A stretch of DNA of 64,000 nucleotides. It comes from G965222535 sp965222535 (lineage in GTDB: Bacteria > Pseudomonadota > Gammaproteobacteria > HK1). The stretch's first letter is position 1. Each line of letters starts with the position of its first letter. Positions 43,541 through 51,997 of the stretch are shown one piece after another. The notes under the pieces were generated by a model that was given only the letters and a program-made list of their open reading frames with translations, had not been told where the DNA came from and did not search any database. Location: assembly GCA_965222535.1 (NCBI GenBank), contig OZ244957.1, forward strand, positions 372,001-436,000. The letters are read 5' to 3'. The position numbers were made by a program, and so were the translations under genes.

Positions 43541-44470
43541 TCAGTTTAGCGTTGCGCTGACAGGCGTTTGGCGGGCAACGTAGCGGTTTCCACCCTCCTG
43601 CCGTTGCAGGTTGTTGTTGCGCGATACCTGTTGCTTTTGCTCAGTCAGCCATTGGCGGTATTCAGCATCGCTTTTAGCCTCAATCACGATCGGCATAAAC
43701 CCGTGACCGCGACCACATAATTCGGCGCATTGCCCCCGGTAAACGCCAGGATGCTCGATCAGTGCCCAGATGGCGTTGATATAGCCCGGGATGGCGTCTT
43801 TTTTCGGCCCTAGCGCCGGCACCCACCACGCATGGATAACATCATCAGCGGTCAGCAGTAGGCGGATTTTGCGATTCACCGGCAGCACGATGCGATTATC
43901 AACCTCCAGCAGATAGTTTTCCGGCTTTGGCGCATCGTCATAGATGGCGCGCCGGCTGCTGGTCGCCAGACTGCTGATGATCGTCACATCCTCATCGACG
44001 TATTCGTATTTCCATTTCCACTGGTAGGCGGTGATCTTGAGGGTTAGCTCTGGAGCGCTGGTGTCTTCCATCACGATCAGTGTTTTTGTGGCCGGAATGG
44101 CCATGATCACCAAGATAACGATAGGGATGATAGTCCACAAAATCTCCGCCGCTAGGCTGTGATGAAAATGCGCCGCCTTGGCACCGGCCGCCTTACGGTG
44201 GCGGATGATCGAGTAGATCATAACGCCGAAAACCACCGCACCAATCCACACGCAGATCCATAAAATCAGCATATGCAGGTCATACAACTGATTGCTGATC
44301 GGGGTTACTCCAGTAGGCATGTTTAATGCCCAATTGTTTGTAACCTGACTGTGTGGGTTGGTGTCGCTGGTCAGCGCGTCAGTAGTAATAGGCAGGGCCG
44401 CTGCGATTATCCCAAGTGCAGTAACGCACCAGCGACCAACAACGCCGTGGATCGATCCGGTTCGATACAT
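43541..44470 (-). CDS. ctaC: Cytochrome c oxidase subunit II
   Basis: 309 residues: N-terminal export signal and two membrane helices, then the periplasmic CuA cupredoxin. The CuA ligands are in CAELCGRGHGFM with the upstream HAWWVPALGPKKDAIPG. There is no C-terminal cytochrome c domain. Preceded by 690 bp that hold repeats and tRNA genes, so its promoter should lie close upstream. Confidence 0.97.
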   Translation of the reverse strand: MYRTGSIHGVVGRWCVTALGIIAAALPITTDALTSDTNPHSQVTNNWALNMPTGVTPISNQLYDLHMLILWICVWIGAVVFGVMIYSIIRHRKAAGAKAAHFHHSLAAEILWTIIPIVILVIMAIPATKTLIVMEDTSAPELTLKITAYQWKWKYEYVDEDVTIISSLATSSRRAIYDDAPKPENYLLEVDNRIVLPVNRKIRLLLTADDVIHAWWVPALGPKKDAIPGYINAIWALIEHPGVYRGQCAELCGRGHGFMPIVIEAKSDAEYRQWLTEQKQQVSRNNNLQRQEGGNRYVARQTPVSATLN

Positions 44471-44670
44471 CGTTAGATTGTCTCTGGAATACTGTGCTGA
44501 TTGAAAAAACGCGCATCACGTACGCGAAAAAACAGGCGCATATCCTAATATAACCCCCCGCCTAGCGGCGGCGCACAACGGCATTGCTGACCCCATTGGT
44601 TGCCCAACACATTGGCTCGCGCAATTATATCACCAGTTTCGCGATGTTGGTTATATGAGTATTTCCTAGG

Positions 44671-44775
44671 AGGGCTTGTTTATTGGGTTAAGTATTATAA
44701 ATCATTGGATTACGTTACAGCCGAGCACCCCCATCCCCCAACTCCCTATCTCATTGAGGTTTTTCGAGATGCCCG
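44671..44775 (+). repeat. Full-length dispersed repeat (family A)
   Basis: GGGCTTGTTTATTGGGTTAA, ATTATAAATCATTGGATTAC, ACCCCCATCCCCCAACTCCC and TTGAGGTTTTTCGAGATGCC. A 35-codon open frame follows from the ATG in its tail (44769-44876) but has no other support. The rest of 44471-45162 holds a half copy near 45010 and the copy at 45079; no promoter or other gene is recognised. Confidence 0.82.
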
Positions 44776-45078
44776 ATAGAGAAATGATACTGAAGAAGAG
44801 CTTTGAGGCCCTGCTCAAGGCTCTGGCAATGTATCGTTCAAAGCCCGGTAAAAAAAACCGCCAGACCGGTGGCTGAGTTGAGCTGTCCAGCCGGTTTGGC
44901 GATCGCCATTTCATTGGCGGATCCCTCGCGGCTGTGCGAAGGCGCGAGGATTCTTCAGGAATCCTGATGGCTCAATGAAGCCATGCGGTTTTAAGCTGAC
45001 CAAAGCGCTGCCAGCTTTTCGAGGCTCCCTATGGGGAAAGTTTGGGGGAAGGTATGACTGACCCCTAGCGGATGGTGG

Positions 45079-45146
45079 GAGCTTACGAAATTGGGCATAG
45101 CATGCCTTTCCCAAGCCTCCATCCCACCTCGGGGGGGGCGAGGTTC
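45079..45146 (+). repeat. Dispersed repeat (family A)
   Basis: GAGCTTACGAAATTGGGCAT, GCCTTTCCCAAGCCTCCATC and a CGAGGTTC tail. Its first block matches the copy at 9018 nearly exactly. Confidence 0.75.
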
Positions 45147-45162
45147 AAAGCAGCAGAAAAAG

Positions 45163-45235
45163 CGTCCCCAGGGGGAGTCGAACCCCCGTTGCCGCCGTGA
45201 AAGGGCGATGTCCTGGGCCTCTAGACGATGGGGAC
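45163..45235 (-). tRNA. tRNA-Glu (anticodon TTC)
   Basis: The minus strand begins GTCCCCATCGTCTAGAGGCC, with anticodon TTC (complement at 45199-45201), T-loop GGTTCGACTCC and 3' GGGGAC plus discriminator. The 3' CCA is not encoded: the genomic sequence after the discriminator does not read CCA. Confidence 0.96.
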
Positions 45236-45312
45236 TTGAAATATCCGGCAGTACGCGCACAGTTGGCACGACCACTACAGCCGTCACTGTACTTTTACGT
45301 TCACAGAAACTC

Positions 45313-45388
<76 letters not shown>

Positions 45389-45759
45389 TTCGCAAGCACG
45401 GCTTATTATAGTCAAGACAACCATGACAATCCAAGCATCTGCCTATACTCATGCTCCTTGGAGATAGAGGAAGAGGGTATAACCACTCCTTACTACAGCC
45501 AGAAGCAATAAACGAAGCAAAATGCACGGCGCTAAGCCAGAACCAAGACCTGACAGGGGTTAGGGGCTTGGGGGAAGGGAGTACCGCTTTTTTTATTGCA
45601 GTCGGAGAGCCTTCACCCTTTCCCCAATACAAACGTCTTCTCTACAAAACCTCCGCAACTGCCAAGCTGTGCTTACCAGTTACGGATTAAAATACTCAAA
45701 GATCCCAGAGGAATAAGGGGAGTTCCCACGTACAGCTTGGGGACGAGTTCGATCAAGCG
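45389..45759. other. Intergenic region with a family C repeat
   Basis: TATACTCATGCTCCTTGG and AGATAGAGGAAGAGGGTATA at 45444-45484 form a family C copy. The rest, up to the dnaX stop, shows no gene, terminator or promoter that I can support. Confidence 0.55.
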
Positions 45760-47412
45760 TCACGAATCAGATTTATCAGGCCCGCCTGTCTCCTTGGAAG
45801 ACAGAATACGCGCATCAAAGGTTTTGATCAACAAACGCACCCCAGGATCGCCTTTGTTACTGATGGGGGCGTCAGCCGCTTGCAGCGGGCGCTGTTCGCT
45901 CTGTTCGCTCTGATGTACTGTGGCAGTGATCGATGATGCAGACGCTGGGCATTCCTCATCGTAGTTGATGATGACCCGTTGCGCCCCACCGCGCAATTCG
46001 CAAAGCGAGTCAGACAACAGCTTTCTGGCTCTGTCGGTATTTAAGAACGCATGACTCGTGGGCAACCGCAAACGAACGCTGGTATCGGTTTTATGCTCTA
46101 TTACACAGTGCTGCGCCAACTGCGCCGCCGGCCCGCGTAAATCCATCCGTGCCACCAACGCTTCCCACCCCTCATCCTCTATTGCCGCCGCCGAACGAAA
46201 AGGCGTATCGGTGCTTGCGCGCGGTGCCATTGGCGCAGGCGCAGGTGCCGTATCGGTGCTTGCGCGCGGTGCCATTGGCGCAGGCACAGGTGCCGCAACA
46301 ACGCTCGCTAGGTGGGTGCTGGCTGAGGCGGCGGGCACAAACGCTAACAGGCGCACCAGCGTGATATCGAATGCCACCTGCGGATCGGGGGCATCTGCTA
46401 TGTCACGGCGTCCCTGCAGCGCGATCTGATAATAGATCTGGATATCTTCAGGCAGAGCACGGTGGGCAATTTCCGCCAGCGCGGGGTCGCTATGAGGGGG
46501 CGTCGGCACCCGCTCAGGCACTATCTGGAGCACCGCAATGCGCTGCAGGCAAGCCATCATGCTCGCCAACACGTCAGCAAAATCAACCATATCATCGGCC
46601 ATAGCGGCGGCGATCTCAAAGGTTTTGACACCCGATCCAGCAACGATAGCCTCGATCAACGCCATCACCCGTGAGCGCTCGACAGTACCCAGAAGAGTCG
46701 CGGTGTCTGCTGCCGATACCGTGTCGCCACCGTAAGCAATCGCTTCATCCAGAAGGCCCAGGGCGTCGCGCATACTGCCATCGGCTGCAGTCGCGATGAG
46801 CGCCAGCGCCGCCGCTTCAGCAGCCACCCCCTCCCGTTCTGAAATTTGCCCTAAGTGCTTGCAAATAAGCGTGCTCGATAAGCGCCTCAGATTAAACTGC
46901 AAGCAGCGCGACAGCACCGTAATCGGCAACTTCTGCGGATCAGTAGTAGCCAGCAGAAACTTCACGTGCGGCGGCGGTTCCTCCAGAGTCTTGAGCAGGG
47001 CATTCATGCTCTTCTCGGAGAACATATGCACTTCGTCAATAAGGTACACCTTGTACTGCCCCTGGACCGGCTTGTAAGAGACGCTGTCCATCAGCTCGCG
47101 CGTCTCTTCAACCTTGGAATGCGAAGCCGCATCAACCTCGATCAGATCAATAAAATTACCGCCATCAATACTCTTACACGCCGAACACTCGCCGCACGGC
47201 GTCGCCGACATGCCGCGCGAGCAGTTCAGGCATTTTGCGATCACCCGTGCAATGGTGGTTTTGCCGACCCCACGGGTACCGGTGAATATTAACGCATGAT
47301 GGAAGCGGCCGCTGTTGAGCGCATTTTTGAGCATCCGCACCACATGCTCCTGCCCGACGAGACTGTCAAAATCATGCGGTCGCCATTTACGCGCAAGTGC
47401 TTGGTATCCCAT
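45760..47412 (-). CDS. dnaX: DNA polymerase III gamma/tau subunit
   Basis: 550 residues. Clamp-loader AAA+ ATPase with Walker A GTRGVGKTT, the zinc module CLNCSRGMSATPCGECSAC, DEVHMFS Walker B and SRC sensor (VLSRCLQFNL). A Pro/Ala-rich linker near residue 375-400 contains an exact or near-exact 45-bp duplication (46205-46294). The C-terminal tau region is short. No clear slippery heptamer for gamma synthesis was noticed. An SD (AAGGAG) precedes the ATG. It is divergent from ybaB-recR, whereas the order dnaX-ybaB-recR on one strand is the common arrangement. Confidence 0.97.
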   Translation of the reverse strand: MGYQALARKWRPHDFDSLVGQEHVVRMLKNALNSGRFHHALIFTGTRGVGKTTIARVIAKCLNCSRGMSATPCGECSACKSIDGGNFIDLIEVDAASHSKVEETRELMDSVSYKPVQGQYKVYLIDEVHMFSEKSMNALLKTLEEPPPHVKFLLATTDPQKLPITVLSRCLQFNLRRLSSTLICKHLGQISEREGVAAEAAALALIATAADGSMRDALGLLDEAIAYGGDTVSAADTATLLGTVERSRVMALIEAIVAGSGVKTFEIAAAMADDMVDFADVLASMMACLQRIAVLQIVPERVPTPPHSDPALAEIAHRALPEDIQIYYQIALQGRRDIADAPDPQVAFDITLVRLLAFVPAASASTHLASVVAAPVPAPMAPRASTDTAPAPAPMAPRASTDTPFRSAAAIEDEGWEALVARMDLRGPAAQLAQHCVIEHKTDTSVRLRLPTSHAFLNTDRARKLLSDSLCELRGGAQRVIINYDEECPASASSITATVHQSEQSEQRPLQAADAPISNKGDPGVRLLIKTFDARILSSKETGGPDKSDS

Positions 47413-47557
47413 CAGTGATGCACTCCTTGCCTATTTCGCATGGCTGGGTGAAGCGTCTTGGGTAAGCTACGCGCCACTCATGGCGCTCCTCTTGCTTGTT
47501 GATTAGAGAAAGCCTTGGATCATACCGCAGCTTACTTTCGGATCAACCCTTCAGGAG

Positions 47558-47588
47558 TTGCACTTACAACTTGAATCCAAGCTATAAT
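47558..47588 (+). promoter_or_regulatory. Putative sigma70 promoter for ybaB-recR
   Basis: TTGCAC (47558-47563) and a consensus TATAAT (47583-47588), separated by 19 bp, two more than optimal. A transcript would begin near 47595, about 115 nt before the ybaB ATG. The rest of the 299-bp dnaX-ybaB spacer shows no gene. Confidence 0.5.
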
Positions 47589-47711
47589 AGGGTACCTCTT
47601 GTGGAAACGCCGCCAACAGAGCACCAAGCGCCCCTTGAAGGGTTGCATTCGGTGCTTCACTCAGCTGTAGGCATTCCTTTAACCTTGCAGATAAATAAGG
47701 AGAGCGCTGTT

Positions 47712-48023
47712 ATGGCCTCTGATATGATGGAGGAAGCGCAGGAATTTCAAGAAGCGATGCGGATTGTGAAAGATGAGATTGTACGCATTAAAGTCACTGG
47801 GGAGTCTGGTGGAGGCATGGTGCAGGTAGCGATGCAAGGCCCCTATACTGTGAACAACGTGAGTATTGACTCCAGCTTGCTGCAGGATAAGAAAATGCTG
47901 GAAGACCTGATCGCCGCCGCGCTCAACGACGGGATAGCCAAAATCAATAGCGCAAGCCAGAGTAGAATAGCCCAACTGACGGCCGGCATAATGCCCTTTC
48001 CTGGTATGAAAATTTCGGTTTGA
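47712..48023 (+). CDS. ybaB: YbaB/EbfC family nucleoid-associated protein
   Basis: 103 residues, the standard size. A DNA-binding homodimer (GESGGGMVQVAMQGPYTVNNVSID core, then a C-terminal helix). The ATG at 47712 with AAGGAG upstream was chosen over an in-frame extension to 47496. Its stop overlaps the recR start (TTGA), so the two are coupled. Confidence 0.94.
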   Translation: MASDMMEEAQEFQEAMRIVKDEIVRIKVTGESGGGMVQVAMQGPYTVNNVSIDSSLLQDKKMLEDLIAAALNDGIAKINSASQSRIAQLTAGIMPFPGMKISV

Positions 48024-48664
48024 CTACCCTCATCGAGCAATTGATCACTGCATTTCGCTGCCTGCCGGGGGTCGGCCCGCGATCGGCAAGGCGCATGGCT
48101 TACCATGTACTGGAGCGCGACCGGAACGGTGCCCGGCTATTGGCATCGGTGCTCGAAAATGCGGTGACCAAGGTTGGACACTGCCGCCGCTGTCGCACCT
48201 TATGCGAAACCGAGACTTGTTCAGTGTGCGCCGATCTATCGCGCGATCAGCGCCAGCTTTGCGTTGTCGAAAGCCCTATCGATATGTCGGCAATATTGCA
48301 ATCAACACACTACCAAGGCTGCTTTTTCGTGCTGATGGGTAGGCTATCGCCGCTGGATGGCATTGGTCCCGCGGAGCTTGGCCTGCCGCAGTTCAGCCAA
48401 TACATCCAGAGCACCACGATAAACGAAATCATCTTAGCTACCAGCGCCACCGCCGAAGGTCAGGCGACTGCTTACTATGTCGCCGAAATCGCGCACGAAT
48501 ACAATATACCCACGACCCGCTTAGCTCAAGGCGTGCCAATGGGTGGGGAATTAGAGTTTATCGACAGTAGCACCCTCTCCCATGCTCTCAATAGCCGCAC
48601 CCAACTGCAATCCAGCCACTCAACTAGGCTAACTGATGGAGCAGCAGACTACCAGTGCGAGTAG
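48020..48664 (+). CDS. recR: Recombination mediator protein RecR
   Basis: 214 residues from a TTG codon overlapping the ybaB stop. It loads RecA at gaps with RecO/RecF. Seen: the N-terminal helix-hairpin-helix (LPGVGPRSARRMAYH), a C4 zinc finger (CRRCRTLCETETCSVC), a TOPRIM domain (LCVVESPIDMSAI ... YQGCFFVLMGRLSPLDGIGP) and the Walker-like C-terminus (LAQGVPMGGELEFID). The last 20 residues beyond the usual end are unusual and may be repeat-derived. Confidence 0.97.
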   Translation: MTTLIEQLITAFRCLPGVGPRSARRMAYHVLERDRNGARLLASVLENAVTKVGHCRRCRTLCETETCSVCADLSRDQRQLCVVESPIDMSAILQSTHYQGCFFVLMGRLSPLDGIGPAELGLPQFSQYIQSTTINEIILATSATAEGQATAYYVAEIAHEYNIPTTRLAQGVPMGGELEFIDSSTLSHALNSRTQLQSSHSTRLTDGAADYQCE

Positions 48665-48700
48665 GGCCCAGCGGAGCGAAATCATAACCGCAACACTATG

Positions 48701-48803
48701 CGGGAACTTCAAAAAATGGCAACGGGATAGAGGTTGGGGGGAAGGGATATGCTTATCTGTAACGTAAGCCGTTGATTTATAACCCTCCCCCAATAGACAA
48801 GCC
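48701..48803 (-). repeat. Full-length dispersed repeat (family A), reverse orientation
   Basis: On the minus strand it reads GGCTTGTCTATTGGGGGAGG, ATAAATCAACGGCTTACGTT, CCCTTCCCCCCAACCTCTAT and TTTTTTGAAGTTCCCG. It aligns with the copies at 44671 and 38767 and occupies the place where the rest of thiL would be expected. Confidence 0.8.
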
Positions 48804-48822
48804 TGCACTCTCACAAGAGAGC

Positions 48823-49272
48823 TTACTTAGGAGCCTTGCTGTGATCTCTAACAGCGGGGGGCGGGGGGCGGCGCGGCGTATAGCCATGCACTGTCAGCAG
48901 CGCGCTTCGATCGCCAGCGCTGGTATCGCCACCGACCAAGGCTATCGAATAACGCTGTGCTCTACGGCTGAGCGCATGCACAAAAGCAGTACACCACGCC
49001 TGATCCTGCTGACGCAAGCTCAACACCAAAGTCGCCCAATGCGCCACCGCCCCCACTGCCAGCAGCGATGCGACAGCCGCTTCAAACAAACGCTCAGCGC
49101 AATACTGAGGGGAGAGGTCGGCTGCGGGTTGCACAAACGCAGTCGCCGATATCAACGGACTACGATCGCCGTCATCTACTAGGGCGGCATCATCGCCAAT
49201 GCCTAATATGACGTCATCGCGCACGACTGTATAATCATTAAAACAACGTGCTATCAATTCAAATTCGTTCAA
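48823..49272 (-). pseudogene. thiL: Truncated thiamine-monophosphate kinase
   Basis: 149 codons against about 320 in intact ThiL. The N-terminal ATP-binding part is present: FELIARCF, VILGIGDDAAL, and LVGGDTSAG followed by LTVHGY. After residue 132 the sequence turns into a Pro/Arg-rich tail and stops, and the downstream DNA is a family A repeat followed by recR. The acidic metal sites are only partly retained. The C-terminal domain and substrate site are gone, so the gene is probably dead unless a second copy exists elsewhere. Confidence 0.8.
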
Positions 49273-49416
49273 TACGCTTCATCCGACAGAGGGCACTCCA
49301 GCAAACTTCGGATAGTGGATTGTCGCGCTAACCCTTTTGTTGATTTTGCAGCCGTTCGAAAGGGCTTTACGCAACCTATCTGCGTTTGATGCTCTGGAAA
49401 TGCGGCGCTGATGTTT

Positions 49417-49530
49417 TGGAGGAGAAGACCCTTCCAACAGCTATTTCATGGTGCCGCTGCCCGGATCGAGAGGTCGGCGAATGCCGCGCCGTAGGCGCTC
49501 CTCATTAAATAAAACGATAGCCCTTTCCTG
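49417..49530 (+). repeat. Composite dispersed repeat (family A), 5' portion
   Basis: GGAGGAGAAGACCCTTCC, CTATTTCATGGTGCCGCTGC, GGATCGAGAGGTCGGCGA and GGCGCTCCTCATTAAATA; the final part has been replaced by the duplication that follows. The copy at 20218 and the fragment at 57996-58030 (reverse) share the first two blocks. Confidence 0.8.
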
Positions 49531-49533
49531 CAT

Positions 49534-49629
49534 CTTCACGTAGTATGAGTATAACCCCATGAAGGCACCTCGCAAAGCCGGCTTCACGTAGTATGAGTAT
49601 AACCCCATGAAGGCACCTCGCAAAGCCGG
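49534..49629 (+). repeat. Exact 48-bp tandem duplication with terminal hairpin
   Basis: Bases 49534-49581 and 49582-49629 are identical; each begins CTTCACGTAGTATGAGTATA and includes GAAGGCACCTCGCAAAGCC. The second copy's right part pairs with TTTTTCGAGGTGCC, forming a family H hairpin at about 49612-49653. At 49731-49760 a GCTGCAT heptamer is repeated about four times. These fill the 538-bp gap before sucC. Confidence 0.92.
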
Positions 49630-49810
49630 CTTCGCGCAGTTTTTCGAGGTGCCCTCAACGTCACTCAATAATAAACGGTAACATCCACAAAGTGCAGGTG
49701 AATTAAAATCCAAAGCGCAGATGCTCAGCCGCTGCATGCTGCGTGCTGCATGCTGCATGCTTTAGGATCAGCCATCTGAAATTATTTTACACCACGCGGG
49801 AATCAACTTT

Positions 49811-50995
49811 ATGAACATTCATGAGTATCAAGCTAAACGCCTGTTAGCCGAATACGGCGTTGCGGTACCCAAGGGGTGCCCGGCGCGTTCGGTCGCCGAA
49901 GTCAACGCCGCAACCAAATCCTTAGGCGGGAGCGCTTGGATGGTCAAGGCGCAGGTTCATGCCGGAGGTCGTGGTAAGGCCGGTGGAGTGAAGCGCGCTG
50001 ACACCATGGAAGACGCCGCCGCTATTGCCGATTCGCTGTTAGGGTCGCGCTTGGTGACGCAGCAAACGACGAGCACCGGGCAGCCCATTGATATAGTATT
50101 GATCGAAACCGTTACCGCTATCGCCAGCGAACTCTACTTCAGCATGTTAGTTGACCGCGAGCAACGGCGGGTAGCGATTATCGCCTCTGCCGCTGGTGGG
50201 ATGAATATCGAAGAAGTCGCCGCCACCGAGCCGGACAAGATCATCACCGAGTGTATCGACCCAGCAGCGGGGTTACAGCCCTACCAAATTCGCCGGATCG
50301 GTTTTATCTTGGGTTTGGACAAGCCGGCATTGCGTCAGTTGGCGAGCATCAGCCACAATTTGTATCGCTTGTTTGTCGATAAAGACTTGAGCTTGCTGGA
50401 ACTCAACCCGCTGGTCATAACCGCCGCTGGCGATCTGTTGGCCTTGGATACCAAAATCACCTTCGACGACAACGCCATCTTTCGCCATCCAGAAGTCGCT
50501 GAGCTTGAAGATCGTAACCAGCGCGATGCTAGGGAAGTCATCGCCGAACGCTTTGATTTAAACTACATCACCCTTGACGGGAATATTGCCTGCATGGTTA
50601 ATGGTGCCGGCCTTGCGATGGGCACTATGGATACGATTAAGCTGTATGGCGGCGAGCCGGCAAACTTCCTCGACGTCGGTGGCGGTGCCACCACCAAAAA
50701 GGTCGCCGAGGCTTTCAAATTAATCGTCTCCGATCCAAAAGTACAGGCGATCCTGATCAACATCTTTGGCGGCATCGTGCGCTGCGACCTAATCGCTGAA
50801 GGGATCGTGCAAGCGGCAACTGAAGTGGGTGTCGCCATTCCAGTTGTGGTGCGCTTGGAAGGCACCAATGTCGATAAGGGACGCGAGATTCTGTCCCGCA
50901 GCGGCGATCTGCTATCCATCATCACCGCTGATTCGCTTTCCGACGCTGCCAGCAAGGCGATTGCCGCCGCAAAAGAAACCGCGGCGCGGAACTAG
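49811..50995 (+). CDS. sucC: Succinyl-CoA synthetase beta subunit
   Basis: 394 residues, ATP-grasp fold. It forms succinate and ATP/GTP from succinyl-CoA with SucD in the TCA cycle. MNIHEYQAKRLLAEYGV, VKAQVHAGGRGKAGGVK, ELNPLVIT and the GVVRCDLIAEGI-like region (GGIVRCDLIAEGI) are typical. The usual sucA-sucB neighbours are absent. Followed 14 bp later by sucD. Confidence 0.98.
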   Translation: MNIHEYQAKRLLAEYGVAVPKGCPARSVAEVNAATKSLGGSAWMVKAQVHAGGRGKAGGVKRADTMEDAAAIADSLLGSRLVTQQTTSTGQPIDIVLIETVTAIASELYFSMLVDREQRRVAIIASAAGGMNIEEVAATEPDKIITECIDPAAGLQPYQIRRIGFILGLDKPALRQLASISHNLYRLFVDKDLSLLELNPLVITAAGDLLALDTKITFDDNAIFRHPEVAELEDRNQRDAREVIAERFDLNYITLDGNIACMVNGAGLAMGTMDTIKLYGGEPANFLDVGGGATTKKVAEAFKLIVSDPKVQAILINIFGGIVRCDLIAEGIVQAATEVGVAIPVVVRLEGTNVDKGREILSRSGDLLSIITADSLSDAASKAIAAAKETAARN

Positions 50996-51009
50996 GAGAA
51001 CATAATCCA

Positions 51010-51891
51010 ATGAGTGTTTTGATCAATAAGCACACCCGGGTGATCTGTCAGGGATTCACTGGCGATCAAGGATCTTTTCATTCGCAAAAAGCGATTGAGT
51101 ACGGCACCCAATTGGTGGGCGGGGTAACACCCAACAAAGGCGGGCAGACGCACCTTGGGCGACCGGTCTTCAACACCGTGCATGAAGCCGTAAGGGACAC
51201 CGGGGCGACTGCATCAATGATCTACGTACCGGCGGTATTTGCCACCGACGCCATCCTTGAAGCCGCTGCTGCCGGGATCGCCGTCATCGTGTGCATCACC
51301 GAAGGCATCCCGGTGCTGGACATGCTGCGCGTCAAAGCCGCTTTGACACATTACCCGAACACCTGTCTTATCGGCCCCAACTGCCCGGGCGTGATCACGC
51401 CCGGAGAGTGCAAGATCGGCATCATGCCGGGTGACATCCATCTCCCCGGCAGCATCGGCATCGTATCGCGTTCGGGCACCCTGACCTATGAGGCGGTGGC
51501 TCAAACGACAGCCAAAGGGCTTGGTCAGAGCACCTGTATCGGGATTGGCGGTGACCCGATCCACGGTCTCAGTTTTGTCGACTGCCTAAAACGCTTCGCC
51601 GCTGACGCCGCCACCAAAGGGATTGTCATCGTCGGCGAAATAGGCGGCACTGCTGAAGAGCAAGCGGCCGCGTATATTCGTGACCATCTGTCCAAGCCGG
51701 TGGTGTCCTATATCGCCGGCGTCACCGCCCCACCCGGTCGCCGCATGGGCCATGCCGGAGCGATCATCGCCGGCGGCATGGGCACCGCCGAAGCAAAATT
51801 CGCGGCCCTGAGAGCCGCTGGCGTACACACCGTGGAATCGATAACCGACATTGGTCAAGCGATGGCGACGGCATTGCAAAACACCGCCTGA
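51010..51891 (+). CDS. sucD: Succinyl-CoA synthetase alpha subunit
   Basis: 293 residues. CoA-binding Rossmann domain (ICQGFTGDQGSFHSQKAIEYG), GPNCPGVITPGECKIGIMPG, and the phosphohistidine region MGHAGAIIAGG. An AGGAG sits upstream of the ATG and the 14-bp spacing from sucC indicates an operon. Confidence 0.98.
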   Translation: MSVLINKHTRVICQGFTGDQGSFHSQKAIEYGTQLVGGVTPNKGGQTHLGRPVFNTVHEAVRDTGATASMIYVPAVFATDAILEAAAAGIAVIVCITEGIPVLDMLRVKAALTHYPNTCLIGPNCPGVITPGECKIGIMPGDIHLPGSIGIVSRSGTLTYEAVAQTTAKGLGQSTCIGIGGDPIHGLSFVDCLKRFAADAATKGIVIVGEIGGTAEEQAAAYIRDHLSKPVVSYIAGVTAPPGRRMGHAGAIIAGGMGTAEAKFAALRAAGVHTVESITDIGQAMATALQNTA

Positions 51892-51922
51892 GCTAAGCCG
51901 CAAGATAGCGCAAGAAGCACGC

Positions 51923-51962
51923 TATACCCATGGCTACTTGGAGATAGAGGAAGGGGCGTATT
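51923..51962 (+). repeat. Dispersed repeat (family C)
   Basis: TATACCCATGGCTACTTGG and AGATAGAGGAAGGGGCGTA match the copy at 45444 over most positions. It lies between the convergent sucD and rlpA. Confidence 0.65.
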
Positions 51963-51997
51963 GCGCGTTGATGGGTTGCGCTGCCGGCAGGCGTTAT

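Noticed and set aside
44769..44876. 35-codon open frame starting in a family A tail
   Set aside because: The adjacent repeat gives an SD-like GAGG, but the peptide has no recognisable features and no operon partner.
47514..47711. 4.5S (SRP) RNA gene next to dnaX
   Set aside because: The conserved GGTCAGGNCNGGAAGGAAGC-like core was not found in this spacer.
49441..49758. 105-codon open frame on the minus strand with a repeated KPALRGAFMGLYSYYV
   Set aside because: It is composed of the family A composite, the exact 48-bp duplication and a hairpin repeat; no protein family or SD.
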